A DNA stretch of 64,000 nucleotides from CBDDHT01 sp965228615 (GTDB lineage: Bacteria; Pseudomonadota; Alphaproteobacteria; Rhizobiales; Methyloligellaceae), in the NCBI GenBank assembly GCA_965228615.1, contig CBDDHT010000004.1, positions 2,108,001-2,172,000 of the forward strand. The letters run 5' to 3'. This document shows positions 44,987-54,244 of the stretch, one piece after another. The first letter of the stretch is position 1, and each line of letters opens with the position of its first letter. The notes under the pieces are model-generated. The model had not been told where the DNA came from and ran no database searches. It was given only the letters and a program-made list of their open reading frames with translations. A program made the position numbers and the translations under genes.

Positions 44987-47152
44987 CTAGCGACGGCGGT
45001 TCCTGCGACGCGGCTTTTTGCCGACCTCCGCCAGGACTTCCTGCATTTCACCGAACAGCTCACCTGTGTTCGGGAAGCAGGGTTTGCCGACCGCCTTGAG
45101 ACCGCGGTTGCCGACGGCAGGAAGGTGAAGGATGAGGTCCTTCGCCGTGCCATTGCGTCTTGCGACCTCCTTATGTCCGTTCGTGACCTTGAGCGAGGGA
45201 TGGTCGAAGGGCCCCTTGTGGCAGGCCACGCGCGGATCCGAGAGTTCCAGCATGAAGGTCACAAGATCATCCTGCTCATCTTCACTCAATCCAAGGTTTT
45301 GGATATCTGCATCGAGATTGCTCTTGTTTCCTTCAAAGCCAGTCGTGTCATCCCCATTCGGGCCACGGCGGTCGCCGCCACGGTTGTAGAACTGCACAAC
45401 CTGCTTGAGTGTCGCCTGGCCGCCATTGTGGAAATATGGTGGGTTCAGACCGACATTCCGCAGGATCGGAACCTTGAACGCACCGTCTACGGCACTGCGC
45501 AGGCTGTCGATGACACTCGGATCGCTCGGGACGCTCGAGCAGTCGTCGGTATCGAACGGCACTTCGAAATTGCAGGAGTCGACTTCCCGGACGCCCGGGT
45601 CAATCGGATCGTTGCCACGCAGGAGATCGATCCATTGCAGCGTGAAGGAGAGCGGGTTTCCGAAGGGATCCTCGCCACCAACGCCAAGATCCTCGAAGGT
45701 CGGACGCACACCGATATTGTAGAAGGCATTGTCATAGAGCGCGATTCCATTGTCGCCCATGATCATGCGTTCCACGAGTTGCTCGTTCTGCAGTGGCGGA
45801 ACAGTTGCACCGCTGAGCAGAGGGCCCTTATGGCAGTTCACGCACTTGCCTTTGTTGAGGAAGATATCCTTGCCGCGTTCTCCGGCTTCACTGAGTGCAC
45901 CGGAATCGAACTTGGATTGATCGGAGATGAGAAGCTTCTCATACTCCTGAACGGCCAGTCCCCAGAACAGCGAGAAATTGTGCTCCATCATGGTGAAGCC
46001 ATTCCTGTCCCTCACCACCGTGCCGTCTTCCTGGATTGTGAACTTGCCCCTCACATTCCAATAGTTCTGGTGGAAGGCCTTCTTCACGAGAGCCTCGTAG
46101 TTCGTCTTCAGGCCCTTACCTCTGTAATCGACAAGGCCGCGAATGCGGGAGAAGAGACTATCGCCGCGGTGCACCTGTTGTGATGACAGCGCGCGCAGCC
46201 GCAGGAGCTTGCGGCCAAGATCGGGAAAGATCCGGCCGGAGCATGACATTTCGAAATCCGACAGGGGCGGTCCAACCGCCTGCGACGCAAGACTCGAATT
46301 CCGGATCTCCAGTTTTTTCAGCTTGACCCTCAGCCTGGATCTCGATTTGACCAGCACGCCGGCACTCGGCACGGCTTCGTTGGTCCGCCGCCCAAAAGGA
46401 TCCACGCCATTGAATACATTGTTTGCGCGGCCGTCCCAGAACTGACGATGATTGAAAGCCGCATTGATGACCGTCGGCGTATGCCGAGGCTCGACCTTGC
46501 GGAAAATCAAATTGCGGTCATGGAACGGATTATTTTCCGGGTCGTAGTTGAGATCGCACTTCTCGCGGGCCGCCCGATATTTCGAGCCGTGATGGCGATA
46601 GTGCGCCCGGCGCTTGTTCTTGCCACGATCCCTGCGCCTCGAATTTTTGCCATGGCGTTTTGTGGCCGAAACGAATTCACCGGCGAAGGTACCATGCGAC
46701 GAGAATCGATCGTTCTTGTCGTGCAGGATCTCCGAGTTGCGGTCATTGATATCCGCAAGCTTACGGAATGGGAACTCCGCTTCGGTAAGCGTTTCGTTCG
46801 GGCCTGTGACGCCGCCTTCAACTTTCTCGTCGAAGAGATCGTCATGACCTGGATTGACCTGATTGCGGATACGAATGTCGGCACCGGCATGAAAGTGGCA
46901 ACTTGCGCATGCCTGCCCGTCCGACCCGGCCTGAATATCCCAAAACAACGCCTTGCCGAGCACTTGGGCCGCAAGCTTGTTTTTGATGATATCGTCAGTA
47001 TCTGCCTGTGGCGGCGACACACCCTCGAGTGTGCTGATCGATGGCACTTCGACTTCCGGCTCAGGCGCCGTCTGCGCCCATGACCCGACGGCCCAAAAGG
47101 CGGCCGTACCTGTCAGCATTGCACCAAATACTTTTAATCGTTTGCTACGCAC
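44987..47152 (-). CDS. Large di-haem cytochrome c peroxidase-like protein
   Basis: A 721-residue protein of the bacterial di-haem cytochrome c peroxidase/MauG superfamily. The GTG at 47152 has GGGGAG seven bases upstream and opens a basic, hydrophobic signal peptide (RSKRLKVFGAMLTGTAAFWA). The first haem motif CASCH is at residues 82-86 and the second CVNCH is near 436-440. TVINAAFNHRQFWDGRANNVF is a family segment between them. The motifs are about 350 residues apart, against about 145 in the normal homologue at 62.5 kb, because of long inserts. One, around residues 165-210, is rich in Arg, Lys and His; the C-terminus is RRRNRRR. A periplasmic oxidase or peroxidase is expected; the substrate is unknown. 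Confidence 0.87.
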   Translation of the reverse strand: MRSKRLKVFGAMLTGTAAFWAVGSWAQTAPEPEVEVPSISTLEGVSPPQADTDDIIKNKLAAQVLGKALFWDIQAGSDGQACASCHFHAGADIRIRNQVNPGHDDLFDEKVEGGVTGPNETLTEAEFPFRKLADINDRNSEILHDKNDRFSSHGTFAGEFVSATKRHGKNSRRRDRGKNKRRAHYRHHGSKYRAAREKCDLNYDPENNPFHDRNLIFRKVEPRHTPTVINAAFNHRQFWDGRANNVFNGVDPFGRRTNEAVPSAGVLVKSRSRLRVKLKKLEIRNSSLASQAVGPPLSDFEMSCSGRIFPDLGRKLLRLRALSSQQVHRGDSLFSRIRGLVDYRGKGLKTNYEALVKKAFHQNYWNVRGKFTIQEDGTVVRDRNGFTMMEHNFSLFWGLAVQEYEKLLISDQSKFDSGALSEAGERGKDIFLNKGKCVNCHKGPLLSGATVPPLQNEQLVERMIMGDNGIALYDNAFYNIGVRPTFEDLGVGGEDPFGNPLSFTLQWIDLLRGNDPIDPGVREVDSCNFEVPFDTDDCSSVPSDPSVIDSLRSAVDGAFKVPILRNVGLNPPYFHNGGQATLKQVVQFYNRGGDRRGPNGDDTTGFEGNKSNLDADIQNLGLSEDEQDDLVTFMLELSDPRVACHKGPFDHPSLKVTNGHKEVARRNGTAKDLILHLPAVGNRGLKAVGKPCFPNTGELFGEMQEVLAEVGKKPRRRNRRR

Positions 47153-47369
47153 TGTCTGCTCCCCAACGACCGAGCACGTCAAGCAACAGTTGCTCGGCTT
47201 CTACAACGCGGACAGAACAACGGCGCACCGTTCAATTAGATCTGTCCATTCAGGGTGCAGACTAGTGTCAAATGGCAGAATTACCCGAAGAACTGACGTC
47301 TACCACTAACATTTACGGTTAACGTCGGATTGGGAGGTGGCAGAACCGGAGAGGCACGAATTCAGGCCT

Positions 47370-47505
47370 ATTGTATTTGGTCGTGGACGAAGGGCGAAAT
47401 TGTGCGTTGCCCACGATTAGCGGTACATCGGACCTTTCGACACTGCCGGGCGTTCAGCAGGCCTCAATGATTGTATTCGAAAACCGAGACCGCAATGCCT
47501 CGATG
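47370..47505 (+). pseudogene. Decayed remnant of a second TIGR03032-family gene
   Basis: The + strand from about 47383 reads WTKGEIVRCPRL and, in another frame after a deletion, SDLSTLPGVQQASMIVFENR. These match LTKGEIAHWARF and SDLSVVPGVRQASMIGFEDR at the end of the intact gene near 44370-44500. A stop and at least one frame change make it non-coding. Only the 3' end of a former paralogue survives. The remaining 200 bp upstream of the peroxidase start hold no gene. Confidence 0.8.
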
Positions 47506-47518
47506 AGGCAGCGGTCGC

Positions 47519-48343
47519 TCAGCTGCCCAACCAGGCCTTAAGCTGTTTTACAAGATCCGCGTCCGTTATCGGAAGGCAGACAACGTCGTGTACGCCATTC
47601 ATTTCCGGCTTTTTCATCTCGCCCTGCAAACTCTCCGGTAGGACGACGATCGTTTTATGGTCGAGTTCCTTGCACATCGTTGCGATCATCGGCGCCTGCA
47701 TATCGTCGGTCTGCAGCCATAGGAAGATCGCATCCGCATCAATGCACTCAGCTTTGTTGAGATAAGCGCGCCCACTCGTGAATACGTGAACGTGCTGACC
47801 AAGATCTTCCAGCTGTTGCTTTACTGTCCATAGTCCGGGATTGCTCTCACCAACAAGCACAAGCTTGTGTGCGGGCATTGTTGGCTTAGGTTGCTCGACC
47901 TCTACCGGCTTGTCCTTGGTCAGCGCGCAGTAGAGTTTTGCCTGTTGTTTCTCCTTCAGCTCCAGCATCCGCTGGGCCTGACGGAGTCCCGAGGCGACTT
48001 TGGTCAGCAGCAGTTCAAAGTCGACCGGTTTGGTCAGATAGTCGTCCGCTCCCGCCTCCAGGCCTTTTAGCATGTCATCGCGGTCATTGAATGCGGTCAG
48101 GAAGACAAACGGCATTTCAGCGCGTTCAGGATGCTCTGTCCTTAATTTCTCAACGAATTCCAGCCCCGACATACGGGGCATGGAAATATCGCTGACGACG
48201 ATATCGGGCTTATGCCGAAGAACCATCTGCAGACCTTCAAGACCGTCACGGGCTTCGAAGATTTCATATCCCTCTTCCGCGAGCTCCTCCGCAATACATT
48301 CACGAAGATCGGGTTCATCTTCTACACAAAGTACCGTTGCCAT
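47519..48343 (-). CDS. Response regulator with receiver and pseudo-receiver domains
   Basis: A 274-residue protein. Residues 1-125 are a standard receiver domain with the acidic pocket VEDE, phospho-acceptor Asp52 (VVSDISMPRMSG), the conserved Thr in FLTAF and Lys in YLTKP. After a Gln/Lys/Pro-rich linker, residues 155-274 form a second receiver-like fold (KLVLVGESNPGLWTVKQQL). Its position equivalent to the phospho-acceptor lacks Asp (IFLWLQTDD), so it is a pseudo-receiver. There is no DNA-binding output domain, so it probably acts through protein contacts. The kinase gene lies 37 bp upstream, and the two form a HK-RR operon. Confidence 0.88.
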   Translation of the reverse strand: MATVLCVEDEPDLRECIAEELAEEGYEIFEARDGLEGLQMVLRHKPDIVVSDISMPRMSGLEFVEKLRTEHPERAEMPFVFLTAFNDRDDMLKGLEAGADDYLTKPVDFELLLTKVASGLRQAQRMLELKEKQQAKLYCALTKDKPVEVEQPKPTMPAHKLVLVGESNPGLWTVKQQLEDLGQHVHVFTSGRAYLNKAECIDADAIFLWLQTDDMQAPMIATMCKELDHKTIVVLPESLQGEMKKPEMNGVHDVVCLPITDADLVKQLKAWLGS

Positions 48344-48380
48344 TGATCCGCTCCTGTAATGCTCCCGTAACTCTGCTGCA

Positions 48381-50123
48381 TCATGCAGCCAGAGTGATTT
48401 CTCTTCTCTGATCGGTCGGACCGGCGACAGGCACGCTTATCGCAAAAACACTGCCCTCGCCCTTCTTACTGTCTACATGAAAGGCACCTTCATGCAGCTC
48501 GATCAGCTTGCTGACAAGGCTAAGACCGATTCCGGTACCCTCTATGCCTGTCGATGTCTTTGCTCTGAAGAATCGCTCTCCGATTCGGCTCAGATCATCC
48601 TTGTCGATCCCGATACCGCGATCTCGGATAGAGACGATGACATAGGCACCGCTCCCGACAGCGGCGACATCCACATCAGGTGCATCGGGGGCATACTTCA
48701 CTGCATTCGACATTAGATTGGTCAGAACCTGATCGAGCGCGGCACGGTCAGCTTGAATATGTTCGGGTAGATTCTCGAACCGCAGCCGAAACCGGTGGGT
48801 CGTGGCAATCTCCTGCTGACGCTCCACAACTTCCTCAATGAGGCTAGCGATATCACAAGGCTTTGCCAGAATGTTGATTCTACCATCCTGCATCCGTGCC
48901 GCCGACAGTGTATCCTCCATCAAACGGGTCATCCGCTCGATCGCAGTACGGATTTTGCCAATGCGGGGCGTGAGAGTGTCGATCGTTAGTTCGCCTTTCT
49001 TGGCCCGCCGTTCGATCCTTTGGACACTTGCGTCGATGATTGCCAATGGCGTGCGGAACTCGTGGCTGGTCATCGAGACGAACTCACGTTGCAGCGCATT
49101 GAGTTCCTTCTCTTTATCAAGTGCCAGCCTTAGCTGTTTCGCTTTGAATTTGAGACTTTCGGTCGCTTCGTCGACCAGATCCTGAAGATGATCGCGATGG
49201 GTTAGGAGTTCCTGCTCTGCCCGCTTTCGCTCGGTGATATCCTCGTGTGTTGCCAGCCATCCACCTTCTGCCATAGTCGCGAACGTTACCTGGACCGTTC
49301 TGCCATCGGAAAGTTTATGGGTTTGCGCTGTCAGGACTTCGCTTCCCGGCCGCCCCAGCCAATCTCTGATACCGGATTCGACCTGTTCCCGATCGATCAA
49401 GCCACTCGCAACCTGACAGGCAATTATCTGACTCACTGTAGTGCCCGGCTCCACCTGTTCGTCAGACAGACCGTACATGATCGCAAATAACCGGTTACAG
49501 ACAATGAGCCGCTGTTCGGAATCAAACATGACAAGCCCATGAGCTATGTTCTCAAGTGCTCTGTTGAATCGCTCGTTCTGGTCGCGTAGCGCCTTATCCT
49601 TTTCGACCAACGCCGTAACATCCGTCCGAATCGCAATATAGCGACTAATTTTGCCGTTCTTGTTGCGGCTCGGCGTAATCGTCGTTTCAACCCAGTAGTA
49701 GGAATTGTTCTTCGCACGGTTCTTCAGCGTTCCATGCCAACTGTCGCCATTCGCTATCGTTCTATACATATCGGCAAAGAACGACTGGCTGTGATTGCCG
49801 GAACTGAGAATTCGATGATTCTGGCCGACAAGCTCTTCACGGGTATAGCCGGAAATATTACAAAATTTCTCATTCACATAAATGATGGTGCCTTTGGTGT
49901 CGGTAACACCGACAATGGCATGTTCGTCCAAGGCAAGCTTAAACGCTGCAAGTTCCGTCGATGACTCTTCGCTGTCTTCCGGTTGGTCGCAATCCACGTC
50001 AACGATTGCCGTTGATTGCTCAGAATGTCGATTTTCTTGCATCGCGGCCCGGTCAACAGAGTGAATCGTCTTGTTTGATTGATTTGTGGCGTTCCTCGCA
50101 TGGTCATCTGAAATGATTAACAA
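48381..50123 (-). CDS. Cytosolic PAS-PAS sensor histidine kinase
   Basis: A kinase of up to 580 residues without membrane helices. A PAS domain with PAC extension spans about 60-175 (VGVTDTKGTIIYVNEKFCNISGYTREEL). A second PAS of the PAS_7 type spans about 185-300 (GLVMFDSEQRLIVCNRLFAIMYGLS). A short coiled coil leads to the HisKA domain with His354 in MTSHEFRTPLAI, and the ATPase domain has the N box NLMSNAVKYA, DRGIGID and GIGLSLV. The start is uncertain: the TTG at 50123 or the ATG at 50042 would both keep all domains. It is the upstream gene of the response-regulator operon. Its core is closely related to the membrane kinase at 60-62.5 kb. Confidence 0.93.
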   Translation of the reverse strand: MLIISDDHARNATNQSNKTIHSVDRAAMQENRHSEQSTAIVDVDCDQPEDSEESSTELAAFKLALDEHAIVGVTDTKGTIIYVNEKFCNISGYTREELVGQNHRILSSGNHSQSFFADMYRTIANGDSWHGTLKNRAKNNSYYWVETTITPSRNKNGKISRYIAIRTDVTALVEKDKALRDQNERFNRALENIAHGLVMFDSEQRLIVCNRLFAIMYGLSDEQVEPGTTVSQIIACQVASGLIDREQVESGIRDWLGRPGSEVLTAQTHKLSDGRTVQVTFATMAEGGWLATHEDITERKRAEQELLTHRDHLQDLVDEATESLKFKAKQLRLALDKEKELNALQREFVSMTSHEFRTPLAIIDASVQRIERRAKKGELTIDTLTPRIGKIRTAIERMTRLMEDTLSAARMQDGRINILAKPCDIASLIEEVVERQQEIATTHRFRLRFENLPEHIQADRAALDQVLTNLMSNAVKYAPDAPDVDVAAVGSGAYVIVSIRDRGIGIDKDDLSRIGERFFRAKTSTGIEGTGIGLSLVSKLIELHEGAFHVDSKKGEGSVFAISVPVAGPTDQRREITLAA

Positions 50124-50410
50124 TGACTCACTTTAACGTCAGGTAAAGCATCAAATCCCTCTCCAGATAAGACGCCTAGTAAGTCAATTTTATTCTAGCC
50201 TTCGAAGATTCCCGGAATTATTGGAACAGTGAAGTTTGCGGTTGAGCTAATTGAGATGTTGTCTGCAATCGCAGACTCAAAACGTTTCGCGTCAAAGCGT
50301 GTGAAGTTTTTCGAAAGATCCGTCGCGGGTCGTTCTGGTAACACTCGATAAACGCTGTTGCCCTAAGATCATACCAACTCACCGAGGGTCGGGCGTGTTG
50401 AGAGGGTGTC

Positions 50411-51574
50411 TTGAGTAACCAAGTGGATCATTTGACGCGGCTTGTGCATCTAGCAAGCGAGCCGTCCGACGAGAGCCGTCGCGATCTCCTGCGAGAGATT
50501 ACCGATGTTTTCATGGCTGAGCCGGAGTCTCTGAGCGACGGCCAGAACACGCAGTTCGGCGCGATCATGGAACAGCTCGCTTACGACCTCGAGCATCAGA
50601 TGCGCGAGGAGTTGGCTGGCAGGCTCTCCGCTGAGGGTCAGGCGCCGCCGGATCTGATTCGCCGGCTTGCCAATGATGAGATTTCCATCGCCCGGCCGAT
50701 CCTTGAAAAAAGTCCCGTGCTCAGTCAGCAGGATCTTATTGAGATCACGCAGAACAAGAGCCAAGACCATCTGCAGGCCATCACCGGACGGCCCGATATC
50801 GGTCCGGACCTGTCTCAATCACTGGTCACACATGGCGACGATAAGGTCGTGGTCGGCCTGCTCCAGAATACATCGGCCGAAATCCGTTACGATACGATGG
50901 GTGAAATTGCCGATCGATCGCACAGTAATGAAACCATGCAATCGGCTGTCATTGATCGGGCCGATGTTCCGAAAGAGGTTCTGACCGGTCTGATGGACAA
51001 GGTGTCGAGTCAGCTTCGGGAACAGATTCTCGACCGTTACGCCGACGTCGGCACGGAGCAGCTGGACCAGGTGCTCATGTCCATGAAACAAGCTGCGGAC
51101 GAGTCACCAAGATCGACCGTCGAACGCTATGTCGATAGTCTCGTGCGTCGCGGCGCCCTGACCGAATGGATGCTCACACGGTTTGTGGCGGAAGATCGAC
51201 CGATGGAATTCATGGTCGGCTTCGCGCGTCTGATGGAGATCGAGTTCGACGACGCCCGGCGCATTCTCGCGGACAATACAGGCACGCCTCTGGCCGTTCT
51301 GTGCCGCGCAAAGGAATTCGGACCGGAGACATTCAAGGAGATCGCTCTGTCTCCCTATTCCGGTATTTCGTCGGAGCCTACGCACGTCCTGCCATTGGTG
51401 AAGGTCTATATGCGGCTGAAACCGCAGCATGCACAACGTACAGTCCGTTTCTGGAAGACCCGGAAAATGACACTGGAGAATCTCAAGGACGTTGTGCGCA
51501 ATGGCGGCGGCCGACCGGCCGACCAACCGGCACCGCAATCCACTCAGCGAAGACCAACAGCACGCGCCGTCTGA
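50411..51574 (+). CDS. DUF2336 domain protein
   Basis: A 387-residue alpha-helical protein matching the DUF2336 family, found almost only in Alphaproteobacteria. The N-terminal half has the recognisable LIRRLANDEISIARPILEKSPVLSQQDLIEI block and HEAT-like helices (SAEIRYDTMGEIADRS), and the C-terminal half ends in a positively charged tail. The TTG at 50411 is preferred because GAGAGGG lies just upstream. No enzymatic motif is seen, and the function is unknown; related proteins are often near PAS kinases or response regulators. It is divergent from the PAS kinase gene across a 287-bp gap. Confidence 0.87.
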   Translation: MSNQVDHLTRLVHLASEPSDESRRDLLREITDVFMAEPESLSDGQNTQFGAIMEQLAYDLEHQMREELAGRLSAEGQAPPDLIRRLANDEISIARPILEKSPVLSQQDLIEITQNKSQDHLQAITGRPDIGPDLSQSLVTHGDDKVVVGLLQNTSAEIRYDTMGEIADRSHSNETMQSAVIDRADVPKEVLTGLMDKVSSQLREQILDRYADVGTEQLDQVLMSMKQAADESPRSTVERYVDSLVRRGALTEWMLTRFVAEDRPMEFMVGFARLMEIEFDDARRILADNTGTPLAVLCRAKEFGPETFKEIALSPYSGISSEPTHVLPLVKVYMRLKPQHAQRTVRFWKTRKMTLENLKDVVRNGGGRPADQPAPQSTQRRPTARAV

Positions 51575-51681
51575 TCTGCCCGAGACAAGGATGACCTTGC
51601 ATAGCGTTGTGCGCTAAAACCCTTTGCTCAAGCATCGCCTTCACGATCGAAGGCCGAACGCAACGAGAGAAGGGTTCATCC

Positions 51682-52527
51682 ATGAAACTGGTACGCTTTG
51701 GTCCGCAGGGAAATGAGAAACCCGGTCTGGTCGATGGCAATGGCCATGTCCGGGACCTTTCGGCAATCGTCGACGATATCGATGGCCGGATGCTCGCCGA
51801 CGATCATCTAGCAGATCTTCGAAAGATTGAGATCGAGTCCCTTCCCCTGGTGCCAGCCTCTGTTCGGCTGGGTGCTTGTATCGGAAATCCTGGAAAATTC
51901 GTATGCGTTGGGCTCAACTATTCCGATCATGCCGCCGAGGCAGGGTTGGATGTGCCGGACGAACCCGTCTTGTTCATGAAGGCCACCTCCTCGCTCAGTG
52001 GTCCAAACGACGCAATCGTCATCCCTCGCGGTTCGACCAAGACGGATTGGGAAGTCGAACTCGGCCTCATCATCGGCCGTGAGACGAAATATGTCGACGA
52101 ATCACAGGCCCTGAGTCACGTCGCAGGCTACTGCGCCGTCAACGATGTTTCGGAACGTCATTTCCAGATCGAGCGCTCGGGCCAATGGGTCAAGGGCAAG
52201 TCTGCCGATACATTCGGCCCCGTCGGCCCCTGGCTCGTGACCCGCGACGAAATCTCCGATCCTCTCGCACTCGGACTCTGGCTATCTGTGAACGGCGAAC
52301 GTCGCCAGGACGGACGGACCGCAACGATGATCTTTTCGCCGGCCTTCATCGTTTCCTATGTCAGCCGGTTCATGAGCTTACAGCCCGGCGATATCATTTC
52401 GACAGGAACACCGCCGGGTGTCGGTTTGGGGATGACGCCACCCACATTCCTGAAACCCGGAGATGTGGTCGAACTCGGTGTCGAAGGCCTTGGTCAGCAG
52501 CGCCAGGAGGTTGTGGCAAGCACTTGA
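51682..52527 (+). CDS. Fumarylacetoacetate hydrolase (FAH) family enzyme
   Basis: A 281-residue FAH-fold enzyme of the type that includes ureidoglycolate lyase, 2-keto-4-pentenoate hydratase and acylpyruvate hydrolase. VCVGLNYSDHAAEAG starts the catalytic domain, and WEVELGLIIG holds metal-ligand carboxylates. IERSGQWVKGKSADTFGPVGPWLV and the ending GDIISTGTPPGVGLGM are strong family signatures. The N-terminal 60 residues form the small domain. GAGAGAAGGG before the ATG at 51682 is an excellent ribosome site; earlier in-frame codons are unlikely. The exact reaction cannot be told from neighbours. Confidence 0.92.
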   Translation: MKLVRFGPQGNEKPGLVDGNGHVRDLSAIVDDIDGRMLADDHLADLRKIEIESLPLVPASVRLGACIGNPGKFVCVGLNYSDHAAEAGLDVPDEPVLFMKATSSLSGPNDAIVIPRGSTKTDWEVELGLIIGRETKYVDESQALSHVAGYCAVNDVSERHFQIERSGQWVKGKSADTFGPVGPWLVTRDEISDPLALGLWLSVNGERRQDGRTATMIFSPAFIVSYVSRFMSLQPGDIISTGTPPGVGLGMTPPTFLKPGDVVELGVEGLGQQRQEVVAST

Positions 52528-52535
52528 TCTTCTGG

Positions 52536-52639
52536 TTCGAAAGTCCTGAAGCCAGCCCTCTCCCCCGGCCCAACCACCCAATAAGGGTACCCTCGGGGTG
52601 GTTGGGCCGGGGGAGAGGGCTGGCTTCAGGACTTTCGAA
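52536..52639. terminator. 44-bp perfect inverted repeat between convergent genes
   Basis: The arms at 52536-52579 and 52596-52639 are perfectly complementary over 44 bp, with a 16-nt loop. They lie between the convergent FAH and TadG-like genes, 9 and 22 bp from the two stops, so the structure can act as a bidirectional terminator. No T-run follows on the + strand. The length of the perfect stem is far beyond a normal terminator and may indicate a palindromic repeat element. Confidence 0.8.
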
Positions 52640-52660
52640 TCAGACTGAGCCAAAAGCAAC

Positions 52661-53959
52661 CTACTTGGTCAGGCGCAGCATGCTGTACTGGATCTCATTG
52701 GCGATCTTCGTGAAGGCATTGTTGAGCCCCAAACCGCCTTGCTGCGCGACATGAAAATATTTGTCGTTAGAAGCGCAGCGGCTCAAACGTGCATTCGTAT
52801 CTGATGAGTTCAAATCGAACGCAACGGTGAACAGAAGGACGCCTTCATCTTTGATGTCGCGGCACATGTCTTCCAGATTGTCTTCTCCCTGCCCCGCTGA
52901 ATGCGTATCCGACGGACCCCATGCCCGGCTCGTCTGAACACCGTCTGACAGCAGCACGATGACTTTCACGACATCCTTGGTGCGATAGGGCACGCCTTGC
53001 TTATACGGCGCCGCTGGCGAGATTACGTGCCAGCCAAACTCAAGGCCAAGTGCGATATGGGTCTGCAACGCGGGTTCCATCTCCGCCAGTCTTTTCTTCA
53101 CTTTGTTGAAGTTGTTCGTGAGCGGCAGCACCTGAAGCTTGTTTGCCTCATAGATATTGCATGCGCCCGGATGGATGTTCAGATCATACCAGTCGCCCGG
53201 TTTGCCCTCGCCCCATTTCGTACGATCGTCACTGTTCTTCGGCTTGGTTGCTTCCAGATTGTGCGGATAGCGCCGGTCCTGTGTACATCCAAGCCAACTG
53301 TTGTTGCCTGCATTGCCATCATAGTCTCGCCCATGGGCAGACGGGACAACAAACTTCTTGTTGAGCTTGGCGTAGACCATCGCCGCGAACGGGGCCAGTC
53401 CGATCTTGACCTCGTCGTTCGTGAAGTCACTTGAGACAATTCGGACCAGCTCTTCAGCGGCGTGCCGCATAGTAACGTATTTGTCGTTCGTTAACATAGA
53501 ATCGGAATAGTCGAGGACCAGTACGACCTCCGCTTTCCCGCCTCCGGGCAGCGGGACTTCGGACAAGCCATGAACTTCGATACCATCCATTCCCAGCAAG
53601 GCGGCAAAGGTGGTCGGCACATTGACAGTTCCGGATGCAACGACAGCATTGTCGGCTATATTTACGTTAAGCGACGTACTTGCAGCATAACCGGACCCCT
53701 CCATATTGGCAGCAAATGCGTACTGAGCCGCCTTAATACGCTCAGCATCGGTCTTGAACTGGGTGGATGCCGCGAACAGTGCGGAGGCATCGAGCGCCAA
53801 CTGAATCTTAGTTTTGGTATTGAGAGCGCGGCCATAGTCTATGGCAGCCCCAACCACCGCGATCGTCGGCACCGCGGCAACCGCGAAAATCAGGGCTACA
53901 GCGCCTTTTCGATCCGCACGGAACAGACGCAGACGGTCCCAGAGCGCTTTAAAAGTCAT
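52661..53959 (-). CDS. TadG-like pilus-assembly protein with von Willebrand factor A domain
   Basis: A 432-residue protein. A short cytoplasmic N-terminus and one membrane helix (about residues 19-41, GAVALIFAVAAVPTIAVVGAA) with the TadE/G-type junction IDYGRALNTKTKIQLALDAS form the Flp-pilus-associated region. From about 145 a VWA domain has the MIDAS motif Asp150-Tyr-Ser-Asp-Ser, a metal-dependent adhesion site, and VIVLLSDGVQTS further on. Several cysteines in the VWA domain could form disulfides outside the membrane. No other tad genes are in the window, so this is a lone copy. It is transcribed toward the FAH gene. Confidence 0.9.
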   Translation of the reverse strand: MTFKALWDRLRLFRADRKGAVALIFAVAAVPTIAVVGAAIDYGRALNTKTKIQLALDASALFAASTQFKTDAERIKAAQYAFAANMEGSGYAASTSLNVNIADNAVVASGTVNVPTTFAALLGMDGIEVHGLSEVPLPGGGKAEVVLVLDYSDSMLTNDKYVTMRHAAEELVRIVSSDFTNDEVKIGLAPFAAMVYAKLNKKFVVPSAHGRDYDGNAGNNSWLGCTQDRRYPHNLEATKPKNSDDRTKWGEGKPGDWYDLNIHPGACNIYEANKLQVLPLTNNFNKVKKRLAEMEPALQTHIALGLEFGWHVISPAAPYKQGVPYRTKDVVKVIVLLSDGVQTSRAWGPSDTHSAGQGEDNLEDMCRDIKDEGVLLFTVAFDLNSSDTNARLSRCASNDKYFHVAQQGGLGLNNAFTKIANEIQYSMLRLTK

Positions 53960-54033
53960 TGATTGTCTCCATGCGGCAGCCCTATGGAGATAACTCTTAG
54001 CGGAAATCTATTAAGTTACCGTTTTCAAAGCAC

Positions 54034-54216
54034 TTATTGATTCCGATCGCTTTCGGGCATCATCGTATCGATGATACCGTGACCCGAAAACGCATAAGAG
54101 CGCAGGTAAAGAAAAAGAACGCCGATGCCGGCAATCGCAATGAGTTCCTTCCATACCTTAAATGTTGCCAGAGACGTCGGGGCTTCGATTTGACGAGAAA
54201 TAGCCGCCCTGTCCAT
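54034..54216 (-). CDS. Possible small single-helix membrane protein
   Basis: A 60-codon frame from an ATG at 54214-54216 reads MDRAAISRQIEAPTSLATFK, then KELIAIAGIGVLFLYLRSYA, a plausible membrane helix, then a polar tail. It would sit upstream of the TadG-like gene on the same strand and divergent from the CocE-like gene. The ribosome site is weak and I know no family, so this is tentative. Confidence 0.35.
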   Translation of the reverse strand: MDRAAISRQIEAPTSLATFKVWKELIAIAGIGVLFLYLRSYAFSGHGIIDTMMPESDRNQ

Positions 54217-54244
54217 ATCCAGCGAATAGATTGGGTTGAAACGC

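Noticed and set aside
45125..46183. A 352-codon frame on the + strand
   Set aside because: It is antisense to the large peroxidase gene, which has haem motifs and a signal peptide.
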